Below are positions 52,917 to 61,520 of a stretch of 64,000 bases of DNA, one piece after another. The stretch spans positions 62,001 through 126,000 of the forward strand of contig JANRKB010000023.1 in the NCBI GenBank assembly GCA_033763695.1, given 5' to 3'. The stretch's first letter is position 1, and every line of letters starts with the position of its first letter. A program made the translations under genes and the position numbers. The notes beneath the pieces are model-generated. The model was not told the origin of the DNA. It searched no databases and saw only the letters and a list, made by a program, of their open reading frames with translations. The DNA comes from JANRKB01 sp033763695. Lineage in GTDB: Bacteria; Planctomycetota; Phycisphaerae; Phycisphaerales; UBA1924.

Positions 52917-53735
52917 ATGGCACTTTCCCGCCGCGGGTTCACGCTCATCGAGCTTCTGGTCGTCATCGCCATCATCGGCGTTCTGATCGGTGTGTTGCTG
53001 CCGGCTCTTGGCAGCGCACGCCGCGCCGCGCGTGCGACCAAGTGTCTGGCCAACATCCGCTCGCTTGAGCTTGCGCATGCCGCATACATGAACGAGAACA
53101 AGGAGCGGTTCGTGACGGCGCTTCTTCCAGAAAGCGGCGTGCCGACCATCGCGAGCCTGAAGCAGAGCTGGCCGTTCGCGCTCAAGGACTCCTACGGCTC
53201 CGAGGCGATCCTGCGTTCTCCCGGCGACGCCAGCAAGTTCTGGCCCAGCAGCGCGGGCGGGCAGAGCGACGGCGTCACCCTCACACGCTTTGTCGACGAC
53301 TACGCCGGTGGCCAGAAGCCCTCGCCCACCAGACTCGCGCGCTGGACGAGCTATGGCCTGAACAACTGGGTCGCGCCGCCGCATAGCCCGCTGCTCGAGT
53401 CGGGTGAGCCATACGACCGGCTGAGCAAGGTGCAGAATCCAAGTGCGACGGTGCATTTCGTGATGATGACACGCGGCGACGAGCGCGCGATGAACGCGCC
53501 GCGCTTCGCCGTCGCCGATCACATCCACGCCGAGAACTTCAGCGACGGCGGCGCGGGCTTTGAAGCCAGCGTCGCCTCGACGCAGATCGACCTCGCGGCG
53601 TGGGGCGGCAAACCAAAGACGCCCAGCGGCAAGGCCAACTACGGCTTCCTCGACGGGCACGCCGCGACGCTGTCCTTCGAGACCGTCTATCGCGATTACG
53701 ACCACAACCAGTTCCGCCCGAGCGTCGCACGCTGA
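52917..53735 (+). CDS. Type II secretion-type pseudopilin with H-X9-DG domain
   Basis: A 272-residue prepilin-like protein. The N-terminus RRGFTLIELLVVIAIIGVLIGVLLP (cleavage after Gly in RRGFTLIE) is a classic class III signal for prepilin peptidase with a 20-residue hydrophobic helix. The globular part has HIHAENFSDGG and, near the end, ANYGFLDGHAATLSF, a H-X9-DG type domain common in planctomycete pseudopilins. GAGGAA precedes ATG 52917. Its place in a metal operon suggests an envelope assembly near the metal-binding proteins, not general secretion. Confidence 0.9.
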   Translation: MALSRRGFTLIELLVVIAIIGVLIGVLLPALGSARRAARATKCLANIRSLELAHAAYMNENKERFVTALLPESGVPTIASLKQSWPFALKDSYGSEAILRSPGDASKFWPSSAGGQSDGVTLTRFVDDYAGGQKPSPTRLARWTSYGLNNWVAPPHSPLLESGEPYDRLSKVQNPSATVHFVMMTRGDERAMNAPRFAVADHIHAENFSDGGAGFEASVASTQIDLAAWGGKPKTPSGKANYGFLDGHAATLSFETVYRDYDHNQFRPSVAR

Positions 53736-53783
53736 GGCGGAGAAGCAAGTCCCGACTCTCAACACCACCCCGGAGTTCCACCC

Positions 53784-54545
53784 ATGAATCGCGTTCTGCT
53801 TGCAAGCATCGCACTCGGCCTTACCGGTACCGCCGCCGTCGCACAGCATGCTGGCGACATTCTGCTCACCCGCGTCGATGGTCGCCTCGCGACAGGAGCG
53901 ATCGACGAGGAGGGCAGTGTGATAGGCCCAGAGCGCGTGTTCGTCACCGCATTCGATGGTAACTTCATCGATGAACCGGGGATCTACTCGGACTTCGGCG
54001 CGTTTACGCCTGGCACGGCGATCGGCTTCACCGTCCGTGCCGCGCTGCGCGCATGGGACGGAAGCGACTTTGACACAATCCCCGCCGAGCGCATTTCGAT
54101 GCGTCTGGGACCCCTCGGCCCGATCACGACGCCGCTCACGGATGTGCCGGTGGTTGGGTTCAACACGCTTGTCGGCGCGACGGGCGAGTTCCATCGCCAC
54201 TACGGCTACACGCTCAATGCACCGGCTGGTGACGGCGTCTACATGCTTGAACTTGAACTGTGGGCGACGGATGCGACCATCGCGCCGAGCTTGCCCTACT
54301 GGATCCTCTTTGGCCAAAACGCTGACGCCAGCGATCTCGCAGCCGCGGCTGCGTGGGTCAAGACGAATCTCGCCGGAGCGTGCGCCGCGGACTTTGACGC
54401 CGATGGCTTCCTGACGTTCAACGACTTCGATGCGTTTGTCAGCGCGTTTGAATCAGGTGAGACAAAGGCCGACTTTGATGCCGACGGATTCCTCACGTTC
54501 AACGACTTTGACGCCTTTGTCGAGGCATTTGAGCGTGGATGCTGA
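53784..54545 (+). CDS. Secreted protein with C-terminal GC-type dockerin repeats
   Basis: A 253-residue exported protein. Signal peptide ends GTAAVAQH near residue 20. The central domain (about 22-190) contains AALRAWDGSDFDTIPAERIS and GEFHRHYGYTLNAPAGDGVY, a pattern I associate with proteins found in Zur-regulated clusters (related to the all3515-type family). The last 55 residues are two nearly identical EF-hand-like units, ADFDADGFLTFNDFDAFVSA and ADFDADGFLTFNDFDAFVEA, ending in Cys, the same anchor type as at the N-terminus of the protein at 35920. It may hold a metal-acquisition protein at the cell surface. GGAG precedes the ATG. Confidence 0.82.
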   Translation: MNRVLLASIALGLTGTAAVAQHAGDILLTRVDGRLATGAIDEEGSVIGPERVFVTAFDGNFIDEPGIYSDFGAFTPGTAIGFTVRAALRAWDGSDFDTIPAERISMRLGPLGPITTPLTDVPVVGFNTLVGATGEFHRHYGYTLNAPAGDGVYMLELELWATDATIAPSLPYWILFGQNADASDLAAAAAWVKTNLAGACAADFDADGFLTFNDFDAFVSAFESGETKADFDADGFLTFNDFDAFVEAFERGC

Positions 54546-54653
54546 CATCGAAACTCGGGACTTCGTTGAAGGGAGTCGTCCCGTGGCACCGAACGGTGTC
54601 GCGGGGCTTTGCGTACGCTGCGTAGACCTGCCTGTGAATGACGCGAGGGCTTG

Positions 54654-55418
54654 ATGGCGACCACTGTTGATGCAACCGGTTCTTCGCACGCCGCGCTCCA
54701 TGTCGCGGGGCTGCGATTCCGACACGCTGCGGCATTCTTGGAAGGTGACGGCACGGCGCCCGCCGCCAACCGCTGGACCATCGACATCGGTTCGCTCTCG
54801 CTCGCACGCGGCGAGCATCTGCTTCTCACCGGCTCATCAGGCAGCGGCAAGTCGACGCTGCTCCAAGTCATCGCGGGCCTCCTTGATCCGAGCGAAGGCC
54901 GCGTCGAGATCCACGGCACACCAATCCACACCCTGCGTGGTGCCGCCCGCGATCGCTTCCGCGGCAGGCACGTCGGCATGATCTTCCAGACGTTCAACCT
55001 GCTGCACGGCTTCTCGGCCCTCGAGAACGTGATGGCCGCGCTCATGTTCTCCGAGGTGCCGACGCGCGAGCATCGCGAGCGTGCCGCGGCGTTGCTCTCG
55101 CGACTGGGCATCACCGATCACCATCGCCATGCCGATCGCATGAGCGTCGGCCAGCAGCAGCGCGTCGCCGTCGCCCGCGCGATCGCCTGCGGCCCCGATC
55201 TCGTGCTGGCCGATGAGCCGACGGCGAGCCTCGACCCCGAGAACGCGCGCGGCGCGGTCGAACTGATCCGCGAGGCGTGTCGCGCCAGTGGCGCGGCACT
55301 GCTCTGCGTGAGCCACGACCCTTTGTTGCACAACCAGTTTGAACGCCGAGTCGCGCTGCATGATCTGGCATCGCACGCGGGTGCGCAGGCCGCAACACAG
55401 AACGGGGGAGGTCGCTGA
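54654..55418 (+). CDS. ABC transporter ATP-binding protein (MacB/LolD type)
   Basis: A 254-residue ATPase. Walker A is LTGSSGSGKSTLLQVI, the Q-loop is MIFQTFNLL, the signature is MSVGQQQRVAVARAI, Walker B is LVLADEPTASLDP and the switch His is in CVSHDPLL. MacB/LolD-type ATPases pair with FtsX-like permeases to drive envelope export or lipoprotein release, not uptake. It overlaps the permease gene by one base, so they are certainly cotranslated. About 25 extra residues precede the core. Confidence 0.95.
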   Translation: MATTVDATGSSHAALHVAGLRFRHAAAFLEGDGTAPAANRWTIDIGSLSLARGEHLLLTGSSGSGKSTLLQVIAGLLDPSEGRVEIHGTPIHTLRGAARDRFRGRHVGMIFQTFNLLHGFSALENVMAALMFSEVPTREHRERAAALLSRLGITDHHRHADRMSVGQQQRVAVARAIACGPDLVLADEPTASLDPENARGAVELIREACRASGAALLCVSHDPLLHNQFERRVALHDLASHAGAQAATQNGGGR

Positions 55419-56803
55419 TGGCCCTCACCGATTGGACGATCATCCGCAAGAGCCTCTTCGCGCGGCTCTTCAGCACGCTCACGACGACGCTCACCGTCGC
55501 CGTCGCCGTCGGCCTGCTGCTCGTGCTGTTGATGATGCGAGAGAGCGGGCGACGGGCGTTCGAGCGTGGCAGCGGCAACATGCACCTGCTTGTCAGCGCG
55601 GACAGCAGTCCGCTCAACAGCGTGCTGAACTCGGTCTTCTATGCCGCGCTCCCGCCGCGCCCGATCGAGTACGCGCGGTTCAACGCGCTGCTGGCGAAAC
55701 TGCCGCCGATGGAGTTTGCGATCCCCACGCAGCACGGCGACTCGTACAAGGGTTTCCGCGTCACCGCGACGACGCCAGAGTTCTTCAGCAAGTTTGAGCC
55801 CCAGAGCGGCGAGGCGTGGCGCTTCGCTTCGGGCAAGGCGTTCGACGGCGAGTGGCAGATCGTCGCAGGTGCCAAGGCCGCCCGCGATCTCGGGCTTGTC
55901 GTCGGACAGAAGGACATCTTCCTGACGCACGGCAGCGGTGCTTCGCGTGCCGGCGGCGGTGAGGGCGCGGCTGGCGACGCTGGCGAAACGCACGTCCACA
56001 AGGAGTACGGCTTCAGCGTTGTCGGCGTGCTTGAACCGACGGGCAGCGCACACGATCGCGCCCTGTTCATCAATCTCAACAGCGCATGGATCCTTCACGC
56101 TCATGATCGCCACGAGCGTGAAGAGGCGGCCGAGCATGCGGAGCACGCCAAGGAAGAGGATCATGACCACGAGCATGATCACGATCACGACCACGCGGGC
56201 GAGAAGAAACTCACCGTCGCTGATTTGACCGACGAGGATCGCAAGATCACTGGTGCGTATCTGCGGCTTCTCACGCGCGATGGCTCGGACACGCCCGCCA
56301 ACCTGCCGCAGGTGTTCTATGCGTTGCGTGCTGATCCGACGATCACCGTCGCGCAGCCCAAGCAGGAGATCGACAAACTCTTCCAGATCGTCGGCAACAT
56401 CGATCAGATTCTGGTCGGCATGGCGATGGTGGTCATGGTGTCCAGCGGCATTGCGATCATGCTCGCGCTCTACAACTCGATGGAGCAGCGCCGCCGCCAG
56501 ATTGCGGTGCTGCGCGTGCTCGGCTGCAGCCAGTGGCGCATCTTCGGGCTGGTCATCACCGAGTCGGCGGTGGTGGGGATGGCGGGTGCCGCGGCGGGCG
56601 TCGTCATCGCCCTGCTCGGCGGACGCGTCGTCGCGACGATCATGAAGCAGCGGCTCGGCATCGTCGTCGATCCCAACCTGACGCCCGAACTGCTCATCAT
56701 CATCGTGGCGGCGACGGTGCTCCTCGCGGCGTTGGCGGGGGTCATTCCGGCCCTGCTCGCGTATCGCACGCCGGTGGCCAAGAATCTCAGGCCGATCGGG
56801 TAA
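55418..56803 (+). CDS. FtsX-like ABC permease with long His/Asp/Glu loop
   Basis: A 461-residue permease with one N-terminal helix (about residues 20-42), a large periplasmic domain (about 45-310) and three C-terminal helices (about 335-355, 385-410, 430-450) in the FtsX order, with MEQRRRQIAVLRVLGCSQWRIF after helix 2. Within the periplasmic domain, near residues 225-266, lies a stretch with many metal ligands: HAHDRHEREEAAEHAEHAKE followed by DHDHEHDHDHDHAGEK. Such loops bind Zn2+ or similar ions in other transporters. NSVLNSVFYAALPPRPI near residue 65 and NSAWILH near 225 are conserved-looking motifs of this permease type. It starts one base inside the ATPase stop. Confidence 0.9.
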   Translation: MALTDWTIIRKSLFARLFSTLTTTLTVAVAVGLLLVLLMMRESGRRAFERGSGNMHLLVSADSSPLNSVLNSVFYAALPPRPIEYARFNALLAKLPPMEFAIPTQHGDSYKGFRVTATTPEFFSKFEPQSGEAWRFASGKAFDGEWQIVAGAKAARDLGLVVGQKDIFLTHGSGASRAGGGEGAAGDAGETHVHKEYGFSVVGVLEPTGSAHDRALFINLNSAWILHAHDRHEREEAAEHAEHAKEEDHDHEHDHDHDHAGEKKLTVADLTDEDRKITGAYLRLLTRDGSDTPANLPQVFYALRADPTITVAQPKQEIDKLFQIVGNIDQILVGMAMVVMVSSGIAIMLALYNSMEQRRRQIAVLRVLGCSQWRIFGLVITESAVVGMAGAAAGVVIALLGGRVVATIMKQRLGIVVDPNLTPELLIIIVAATVLLAALAGVIPALLAYRTPVAKNLRPIG

Positions 56804-56911
56804 GGCAGCGGCGGAGTGGCGGTTTTCTTGGTGGCCCGGATCTCCGAGCCGGGCCGCTCAACGAGACAGAAGACGTGTGATGCGGATCAGTCGGAGCGAA
56901 CGGAGGCGGCG

Positions 56912-58006
56912 ATGAAGTTCTTCTGGCTCCTGGTGGGCGTGGTGGTGATCGCGGCAGGCACGATGCTCCTGGCAGGTCGTGCGACGCAGAGCGCGCCCAA
57001 GTCGCTCGCGGCGGCGACACCGGCGGAAACTCCCGCTGCGACACCCGCTGCAACGCCGACGCCCGCACCGACCCCAGCACCGGCCGCCAAGCCAACGCCA
57101 GCGCCCGTCGCGGACGCTGCCAAGCCGACTGTTGCGACTTCGGCAGCCGACGCGTCACCGGCGAACCCCGGCGCGAAGGACCACATCGTCGCGCCGGCGA
57201 GCGAAAAGCCGCTCCAAGCGAGCGAAGGTGCTGCACCCGCCGCGCCGTCCAAGACCGAAGCGGTGCCTGTGGCCGCGCCAACGCCCGCCAAAGCGGATGA
57301 CAAGCCTGGAGCGAAGCCGAGTGCGACGCCCGCCGTGCAAGCTGAGGCAAAGCCCGCGCCCGCAGCACCTGCCGCAGAAGCCCAGCCCAAGCCCGCTTCT
57401 GCGTCGGCGTCTGCCGCGCCCGCCGCGTCGCCGATTCCCGCGAGTGATTCGCTGGTTGACGCGATCGCCGCCGACGCCATGCCGCGCACGCCCGAGGGTG
57501 ATGTGATCGTGCGTCAGGATGATGCGATCAAGATCATCAAGAAGAAGTCCGGCGAGATGCTGGTGGATGATCGCTACGCGCTCAAGGGCGACGGCAGCGC
57601 GGCCGCACCGTACGAGATCACGTGGGAGTACCTGCTCTCAGCCCAGGAAACCTACGACCCCAAGAAGGGCAAGAAGAAGATCCCCGAGCGGCTCAGCATG
57701 CTCGACGGCAAGCAGGTCCGCATCACCGGCTACATCGCGTTTCCGCTGATGGCCCAGTCGCCCAAGGAACTGCTCGCGATGCTGAATCAGTGGGACGGCT
57801 GCTGCATCGGCGTCCCGCCCACGCCGTATGACGCCATCGAAGTTCGCCTCGACAAGGCCGCAACGCAGGAAGAGAAGTTCACCAACTACGGCAGCGTCGA
57901 GGGCGTCTTTCAGGTCAAGCCCTACGTTGTGGGCGAATGGCTCGTCGGGCTCTACGTGATGAACGACGCCAAGCTTGCCAGCAAGAACAGCCGCGTTGGG
58001 ACGTGA
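56912..58006 (+). CDS. DUF3299 protein with Ala/Pro-rich spacer
   Basis: A 364-residue protein, last of the operon. One N-terminal membrane helix (about residues 3-20), then about 150 residues rich in Ala, Pro, Lys and Thr. The C-terminal domain (about 200-364) has KQVRITGYIAFPLM, NQWDGCCIGVPPTPYDAIEV and YGSVEGVFQVKPYVV, which matches DUF3299. The CCxGVPP Cys pair could bind a metal or be redox active. GGAGG lies 5 bases before ATG 56912. DUF3299 genes are reported near similar permeases; the role is not known. Confidence 0.82.
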   Translation: MKFFWLLVGVVVIAAGTMLLAGRATQSAPKSLAAATPAETPAATPAATPTPAPTPAPAAKPTPAPVADAAKPTVATSAADASPANPGAKDHIVAPASEKPLQASEGAAPAAPSKTEAVPVAAPTPAKADDKPGAKPSATPAVQAEAKPAPAAPAAEAQPKPASASASAAPAASPIPASDSLVDAIAADAMPRTPEGDVIVRQDDAIKIIKKKSGEMLVDDRYALKGDGSAAAPYEITWEYLLSAQETYDPKKGKKKIPERLSMLDGKQVRITGYIAFPLMAQSPKELLAMLNQWDGCCIGVPPTPYDAIEVRLDKAATQEEKFTNYGSVEGVFQVKPYVVGEWLVGLYVMNDAKLASKNSRVGT

Positions 58007-58116
58007 GTTTCAAGGCGTCCGAACAGCGTTGACCGGCTGGCGACACAGCTGTAGTTTGGCCGCGCAGTCTTGTGGGTGCGCGGATTCCTCGGCAAAACTC
58101 AGAGAACCCAATAACA

Positions 58117-58141
58117 AACAACGCCCGCGATGACGGGCGTT
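58117..58141 (-). terminator. Terminator of rpsT
   Basis: Stem AACGCCCG/CGGGCGTT with a 6-base loop; on the minus strand it is followed by GTTTGTTATT, 60 bases after the rpsT stop. It also marks the end of the metal operon on the plus strand. Confidence 0.8.
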
Positions 58142-58200
58142 GGTCAAATGCATTCAGCGCTCTCGACGCGTGAGCGTCGCGACCGGCGATCGAGGACGTC

Positions 58201-58473
58201 TTACTTCGCGTTCTTCTTCGCGAGGTACGTCTTGGTCAGGCGGCTCTTGCGGCGGGCGGCCTGGTTCTTGTGGATGACGCCCTTGGCGGCGGTCTTGTCG
58301 ATCACCTTGAGGGTGGTCTTGAGGCTCTCGGCGGCCTTCTCAACCGTGCCGTGCAGGATCGCTTCGCGGAAGTCCTTCACCGCGTCGCGCATGGCCGTGA
58401 GGCGCCAGCGGTTAAGGCTGCGGGCCTTGAGGTTCTGACGGACGCGCTTCTGAGCCGAGAGCGAATGAGCCAT
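58201..58473 (-). CDS. rpsT: Small ribosomal subunit protein bS20
   Basis: A 90-residue basic protein of the 30S subunit. The N-terminus MAHSLSAQKRVRQNLKARSL, the central TTLKVIDKTAAKGVIHKNQA and the final KKNAK match bS20. ATG 58473 has AAGGA about 10 bases upstream; the frame opens further upstream without sense. Confidence 0.96.
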   Translation of the reverse strand: MAHSLSAQKRVRQNLKARSLNRWRLTAMRDAVKDFREAILHGTVEKAAESLKTTLKVIDKTAAKGVIHKNQAARRKSRLTKTYLAKKNAK

Positions 58474-58754
58474 GGGAACAAAGATCCTTCGAACGGGCGA
58501 CCGGGACGATCGCCGACCTGTCAAGCGGACCCCGCCGCCGACATGCCGGCAGGGAAGGGAATAGTGGCAGGTTGGCGGCCAGAATCAAGCCCCAACGCCG
58601 CCGAACGTCGAGAACGGGGTTCACCGACCACAAACCCGCCGCGGCCGACTTGCCGAGTGGCGGATCGGGCGTATCCTTGCTCTCCCCTGTCGCGGTCTTG
58701 GCCGCCTCCGGGGGCCCCCGAGCGAGCCGTCGCCCGGGCCTTGCTTCGACCTTT

Positions 58755-58828
58755 GCGGGCGTAGCTCAATTGGATAGAGCACCTGACTACGGATCAGGAG
58801 GTTAGGGGTTCGACTCCCTTCGCCCGTA
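58755..58828 (+). tRNA. tRNA-Arg(ACG)
   Basis: A 74-nt cloverleaf. Acceptor GCGGGCG pairs with CGCCCGT (one G-U), the D arm has TAGCTCAATTGGATAGAGC, the anticodon stem is CCTGA/TCAGG with loop CTACGGA (anticodon ACG), and the T arm is AGGGG-TTCGACT-CCCTT. CCA is not encoded. The ACG anticodon is normally changed to ICG to read CGU, CGC and CGA. Confidence 0.96.
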
Positions 58829-58839
58829 TGAACGTGACT

Positions 58840-58876
58840 GGCCGGCCTTCTGCGGAGGGCCGGCCTTGTCGTTTTT
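58840..58876 (+). terminator. Terminator after tRNA-Arg
   Basis: A GGCCGGCC...GGCCGGCC stem with an extended inner TTC/GGA pairing, followed by TTGTCGTTTTT, 11 bases after the tRNA. Confidence 0.85.
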
Positions 58877-59043
58877 GGAGACGGACAGGGATGAATGGCC
58901 ATCCGCGGTCCAAACCGCCGTCTCCGTTGGCCCACCCCCGGCATCTGAGCCGATAAGTCTGTGCCGCCGGTTTGTGCGTCGTCCCTCGGGGCGAGCCGCT
59001 CCCGCGTCGGCGATGGCTGCGCACCCACTTCGGAGAGACTCGC

Positions 59044-59967
59044 ATGGAACTCGGTTTGATCGGCCTGGGCAAGATGGGCGGCAATATGGCCCAGCGTCTG
59101 CTCCGCGGCGGGCATCGCGTCGTCGTCACCGACAACAGCCCCGACGCCGTCGCTCGCCTCACCAAGGCTGGCGCGGTCGGCGCGTCGGACCTCAAGGGAC
59201 TGGTCGGGGCGCTCGGCGCTGGCGGTTCGCCGCGCACGATCTGGATGATGATCCCCGCGGGCGACCCGGTTGATCAGACCATCGCCGCACTGCTCCCGCT
59301 GATCAACAGGGGCGACACGCTCATCGACGGCGGCAACAGCAACTACAAGGACTCGATGCGGCGCGGCAAGATGCTCGCCGAGAAGGGCATCCACTACATC
59401 GACGTCGGCACCAGCGGCGGCATCTGGGGTCTGGAGAACGGCTACGCGATGATGATCGGCGGCGATGCCGCGGCGGTCGCACGACTCAACCCGATCTTCG
59501 AGACGCTCGCGCCCGCCAAGGACCGCGGCTGGGCCCGCGTCGGTCCCGTCGGAGCTGGGCACTTTGTCAAGATGATCCACAACGGCATCGAGTACGGCAT
59601 GATGCAGGCGTACGCTGAGGGCTTCGCCATCATGCAGAAGAAGACCGAGTTCAACCTCAACCTGCCCGAGATCGCCGAACTGTGGCGGCACGGCAGCGTG
59701 GTGCGTTCGTGGCTGCTCGACCTTGCCGCGATCGCGCTCAAGGAGAACCCGCAGCTCAACGGCGTGAAGCCGTACGTCAGCGACTCGGGCGAGGGCCGCT
59801 GGACGGTCTTCGAAGCGATCGATCTGAATGTGGCCGCGCCGGTGATCACGCTCGCGCTGCAGGATCGCATCCGCAGTCGCGACGAGAACTGCTACACCGA
59901 TCGCATGCTGGCGGTGCTGCGTGAGCAGTTCGGCGGGCACGCGGTGAAGCGGGAGGGCCACGCGTGA
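59044..59967 (+). CDS. gnd: 6-phosphogluconate dehydrogenase (decarboxylating), short type
   Basis: Third enzyme of the oxidative pentose phosphate pathway, making ribulose 5-phosphate. The 307-residue protein is of the short, GNTZ/YqeC-like type; standard Gnd has about 470 residues. It has the Rossmann motif LIGLGKMGGNMAQRL, the substrate-binding TSGGIWGLENGYAMMIGG and the catalytic GPVGAGHFVKMIHNGIEYGMM, with Lys in GHFVKM. ATG 59044 has GGAGA upstream. Its stop overlaps the GTG start of zwf (GTGA), so the two are coupled. Confidence 0.94.
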   Translation: MELGLIGLGKMGGNMAQRLLRGGHRVVVTDNSPDAVARLTKAGAVGASDLKGLVGALGAGGSPRTIWMMIPAGDPVDQTIAALLPLINRGDTLIDGGNSNYKDSMRRGKMLAEKGIHYIDVGTSGGIWGLENGYAMMIGGDAAAVARLNPIFETLAPAKDRGWARVGPVGAGHFVKMIHNGIEYGMMQAYAEGFAIMQKKTEFNLNLPEIAELWRHGSVVRSWLLDLAAIALKENPQLNGVKPYVSDSGEGRWTVFEAIDLNVAAPVITLALQDRIRSRDENCYTDRMLAVLREQFGGHAVKREGHA

Positions 59968-61418
59968 ACAATGGGACGCCCGAGCCGCATCTGCTCATGA
60001 TCTTTGGTGCGACGGGCGACCTGTCGCATCGCAAGCTGCTCCCCGCGCTCTTCCGCCTCGACAAGGAGACCAGCGCACGCGGCCGCTCGACCGTCCTGGG
60101 CGTGGCACGCGCCGGGCTGGACGACGCGGGCTTTCGAGCGCAGGTGCGCGATGCGCTGAAGGAGAGCAAACTCAGCGGCCCCGAGGTTGATGCCTGGATC
60201 AGCGAGCGCGTCTACTTCCAGTCGCTGGGCGACAGCAGCCCGGCGGCGTACGCGCGCCTCCGCGATCGCATCGTCGAACTTGAGCGCACGCTCAGTCTGC
60301 CCGGCAATCGCATCTTCAACCTTGCCCTGCCGCTGCCGGCCTTCAAGCCCACGGTCGAGGCTCTCGCGAGCGTCGGCCTCAATCGCTCGCCGGGCTGGAC
60401 GCGGCTGGTGGTCGAGAAGCCCTTCGGCCACGATCTGCCCAGTGCGATCGCGCTCGATGACCTGGTGCACACGCACTTTGACGAGCATTCCGTCTTCCGC
60501 CTCGATCACTATCTGGGGAAGGAGACGGTGCAGAACCTCTTGGCGTTCCGATTTGCCAACGCGCTCTTTGAGCCGCTGTGGAATCGCGATCGCGTGGAGC
60601 GTGTTGAGATCACGGTGGCCGAGGATCTGGGCATGGAAGGCCGCGGCTCGTTCTATGAGAAGGCCGGCGCGGTCCGCGACTTCATGCAGAACCACATGCT
60701 CCAGTTGCTCGCGCTGACGGCGATGGAGCCGCCGGTGGCGATCGACGGCGAGAGCGTCGCCAACGAGAAGATCAAGGTGCTCAAGGCGCTCCAGCCGCTG
60801 GCGCACGATGACTTCGTGCTCGGGCAGTACACCGCGGGCATGATCGGCGACAAGCCCGTGCCCGGCTATCTGCAGGAGATCGGCGTTGATCCCAAGTCGA
60901 CGACCGAGACGTACGCGGCGGTGCGGCTGAAGATCAACACCTGGCGCTGGCAGGGCGTGCCGTTCTATCTGCGAACGGGCAAGCGACTGCCGCGCAAGAC
61001 CTCGCGCATCGTCGTGACGTTCCGCGCGCCGCCGGCGACGCTGTTTGATCCGTACATCGTCTGCGGCATCTCGTGCAATCGACTCGAGATCACGCTGCAG
61101 CCCAACGAGGGCTTCAACCTCTACTTCCAGACCAAGATGCCCGGCGAGGGCATGCGCCTGCACACGCAGGAGATGAAGTTCCGCTATGCCGACGCCTTCG
61201 GCCCGCTGCCCGAGGCGTATCAGACGCTGCTGCTCGCGGTGATGAAGGGCGAGCGAGCGCTGTTCGTTCGCAACGACGAGATCGAGGCGGCGTGGAAGTT
61301 CTGCGAGCCGCTCATCAACCCCGAGCGCCCGGTGCATCACTACACCGCGGGCAGTTGGGGCCCGGATGCGGCCAACAAACTCATCGAGGCGTGGGGCCAG
61401 GGCTGGACGAACCCGTAA
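59964..61418 (+). CDS. zwf: Glucose-6-phosphate 1-dehydrogenase
   Basis: First enzyme of the oxidative pentose phosphate pathway, producing NADPH and 6-phosphogluconolactone. The 484-residue protein has the nucleotide motif MIFGATGDLSHRKLLPALF, the phosphate-binding WTRLVVEKPFGHDL and the catalytic FRLDHYLGKETVQNLL. The C-terminal half has TGKRLPRKTSRIVVTF and LQPNEGFNLYFQTKMPG. It starts at GTG 59964, overlapping gnd by four bases. A lactonase-like gene (22874) lies 37 kb away and lacks a key His. Confidence 0.96.
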   Translation: MNNGTPEPHLLMIFGATGDLSHRKLLPALFRLDKETSARGRSTVLGVARAGLDDAGFRAQVRDALKESKLSGPEVDAWISERVYFQSLGDSSPAAYARLRDRIVELERTLSLPGNRIFNLALPLPAFKPTVEALASVGLNRSPGWTRLVVEKPFGHDLPSAIALDDLVHTHFDEHSVFRLDHYLGKETVQNLLAFRFANALFEPLWNRDRVERVEITVAEDLGMEGRGSFYEKAGAVRDFMQNHMLQLLALTAMEPPVAIDGESVANEKIKVLKALQPLAHDDFVLGQYTAGMIGDKPVPGYLQEIGVDPKSTTETYAAVRLKINTWRWQGVPFYLRTGKRLPRKTSRIVVTFRAPPATLFDPYIVCGISCNRLEITLQPNEGFNLYFQTKMPGEGMRLHTQEMKFRYADAFGPLPEAYQTLLLAVMKGERALFVRNDEIEAAWKFCEPLINPERPVHHYTAGSWGPDAANKLIEAWGQGWTNP

Positions 61419-61419
61419 G

Positions 61420-61520
61420 GCGAGAAGCGAGACATGAGACATGAGACATGAGACATGAGACCGATTGCTCATGTCTCCTTGTCTGATGTCTCCTTGTCTC
61501 CCTGTCTTGTCTTGCCTCAC
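61420..61520. repeat. Inverted pair of GAGACAT/ATGTCTC short-repeat arrays
   Basis: The left arm (61420-61461) has four GAGACAT units in tandem. The right arm (61467-61520) carries ATGTCTC and derived TTGTCTC units, complementary to the left, with a spacer of only about 5 bases. It fills the gap between the convergent zwf and DUF4139 genes and would form a long terminator-like stem in both transcripts. Confidence 0.85.

Noticed and set aside
58621..59961. Minus-strand open frame across tRNA-Arg and gnd
   Set aside because: It crosses a tRNA gene and its terminator and is antisense to a clear gnd.
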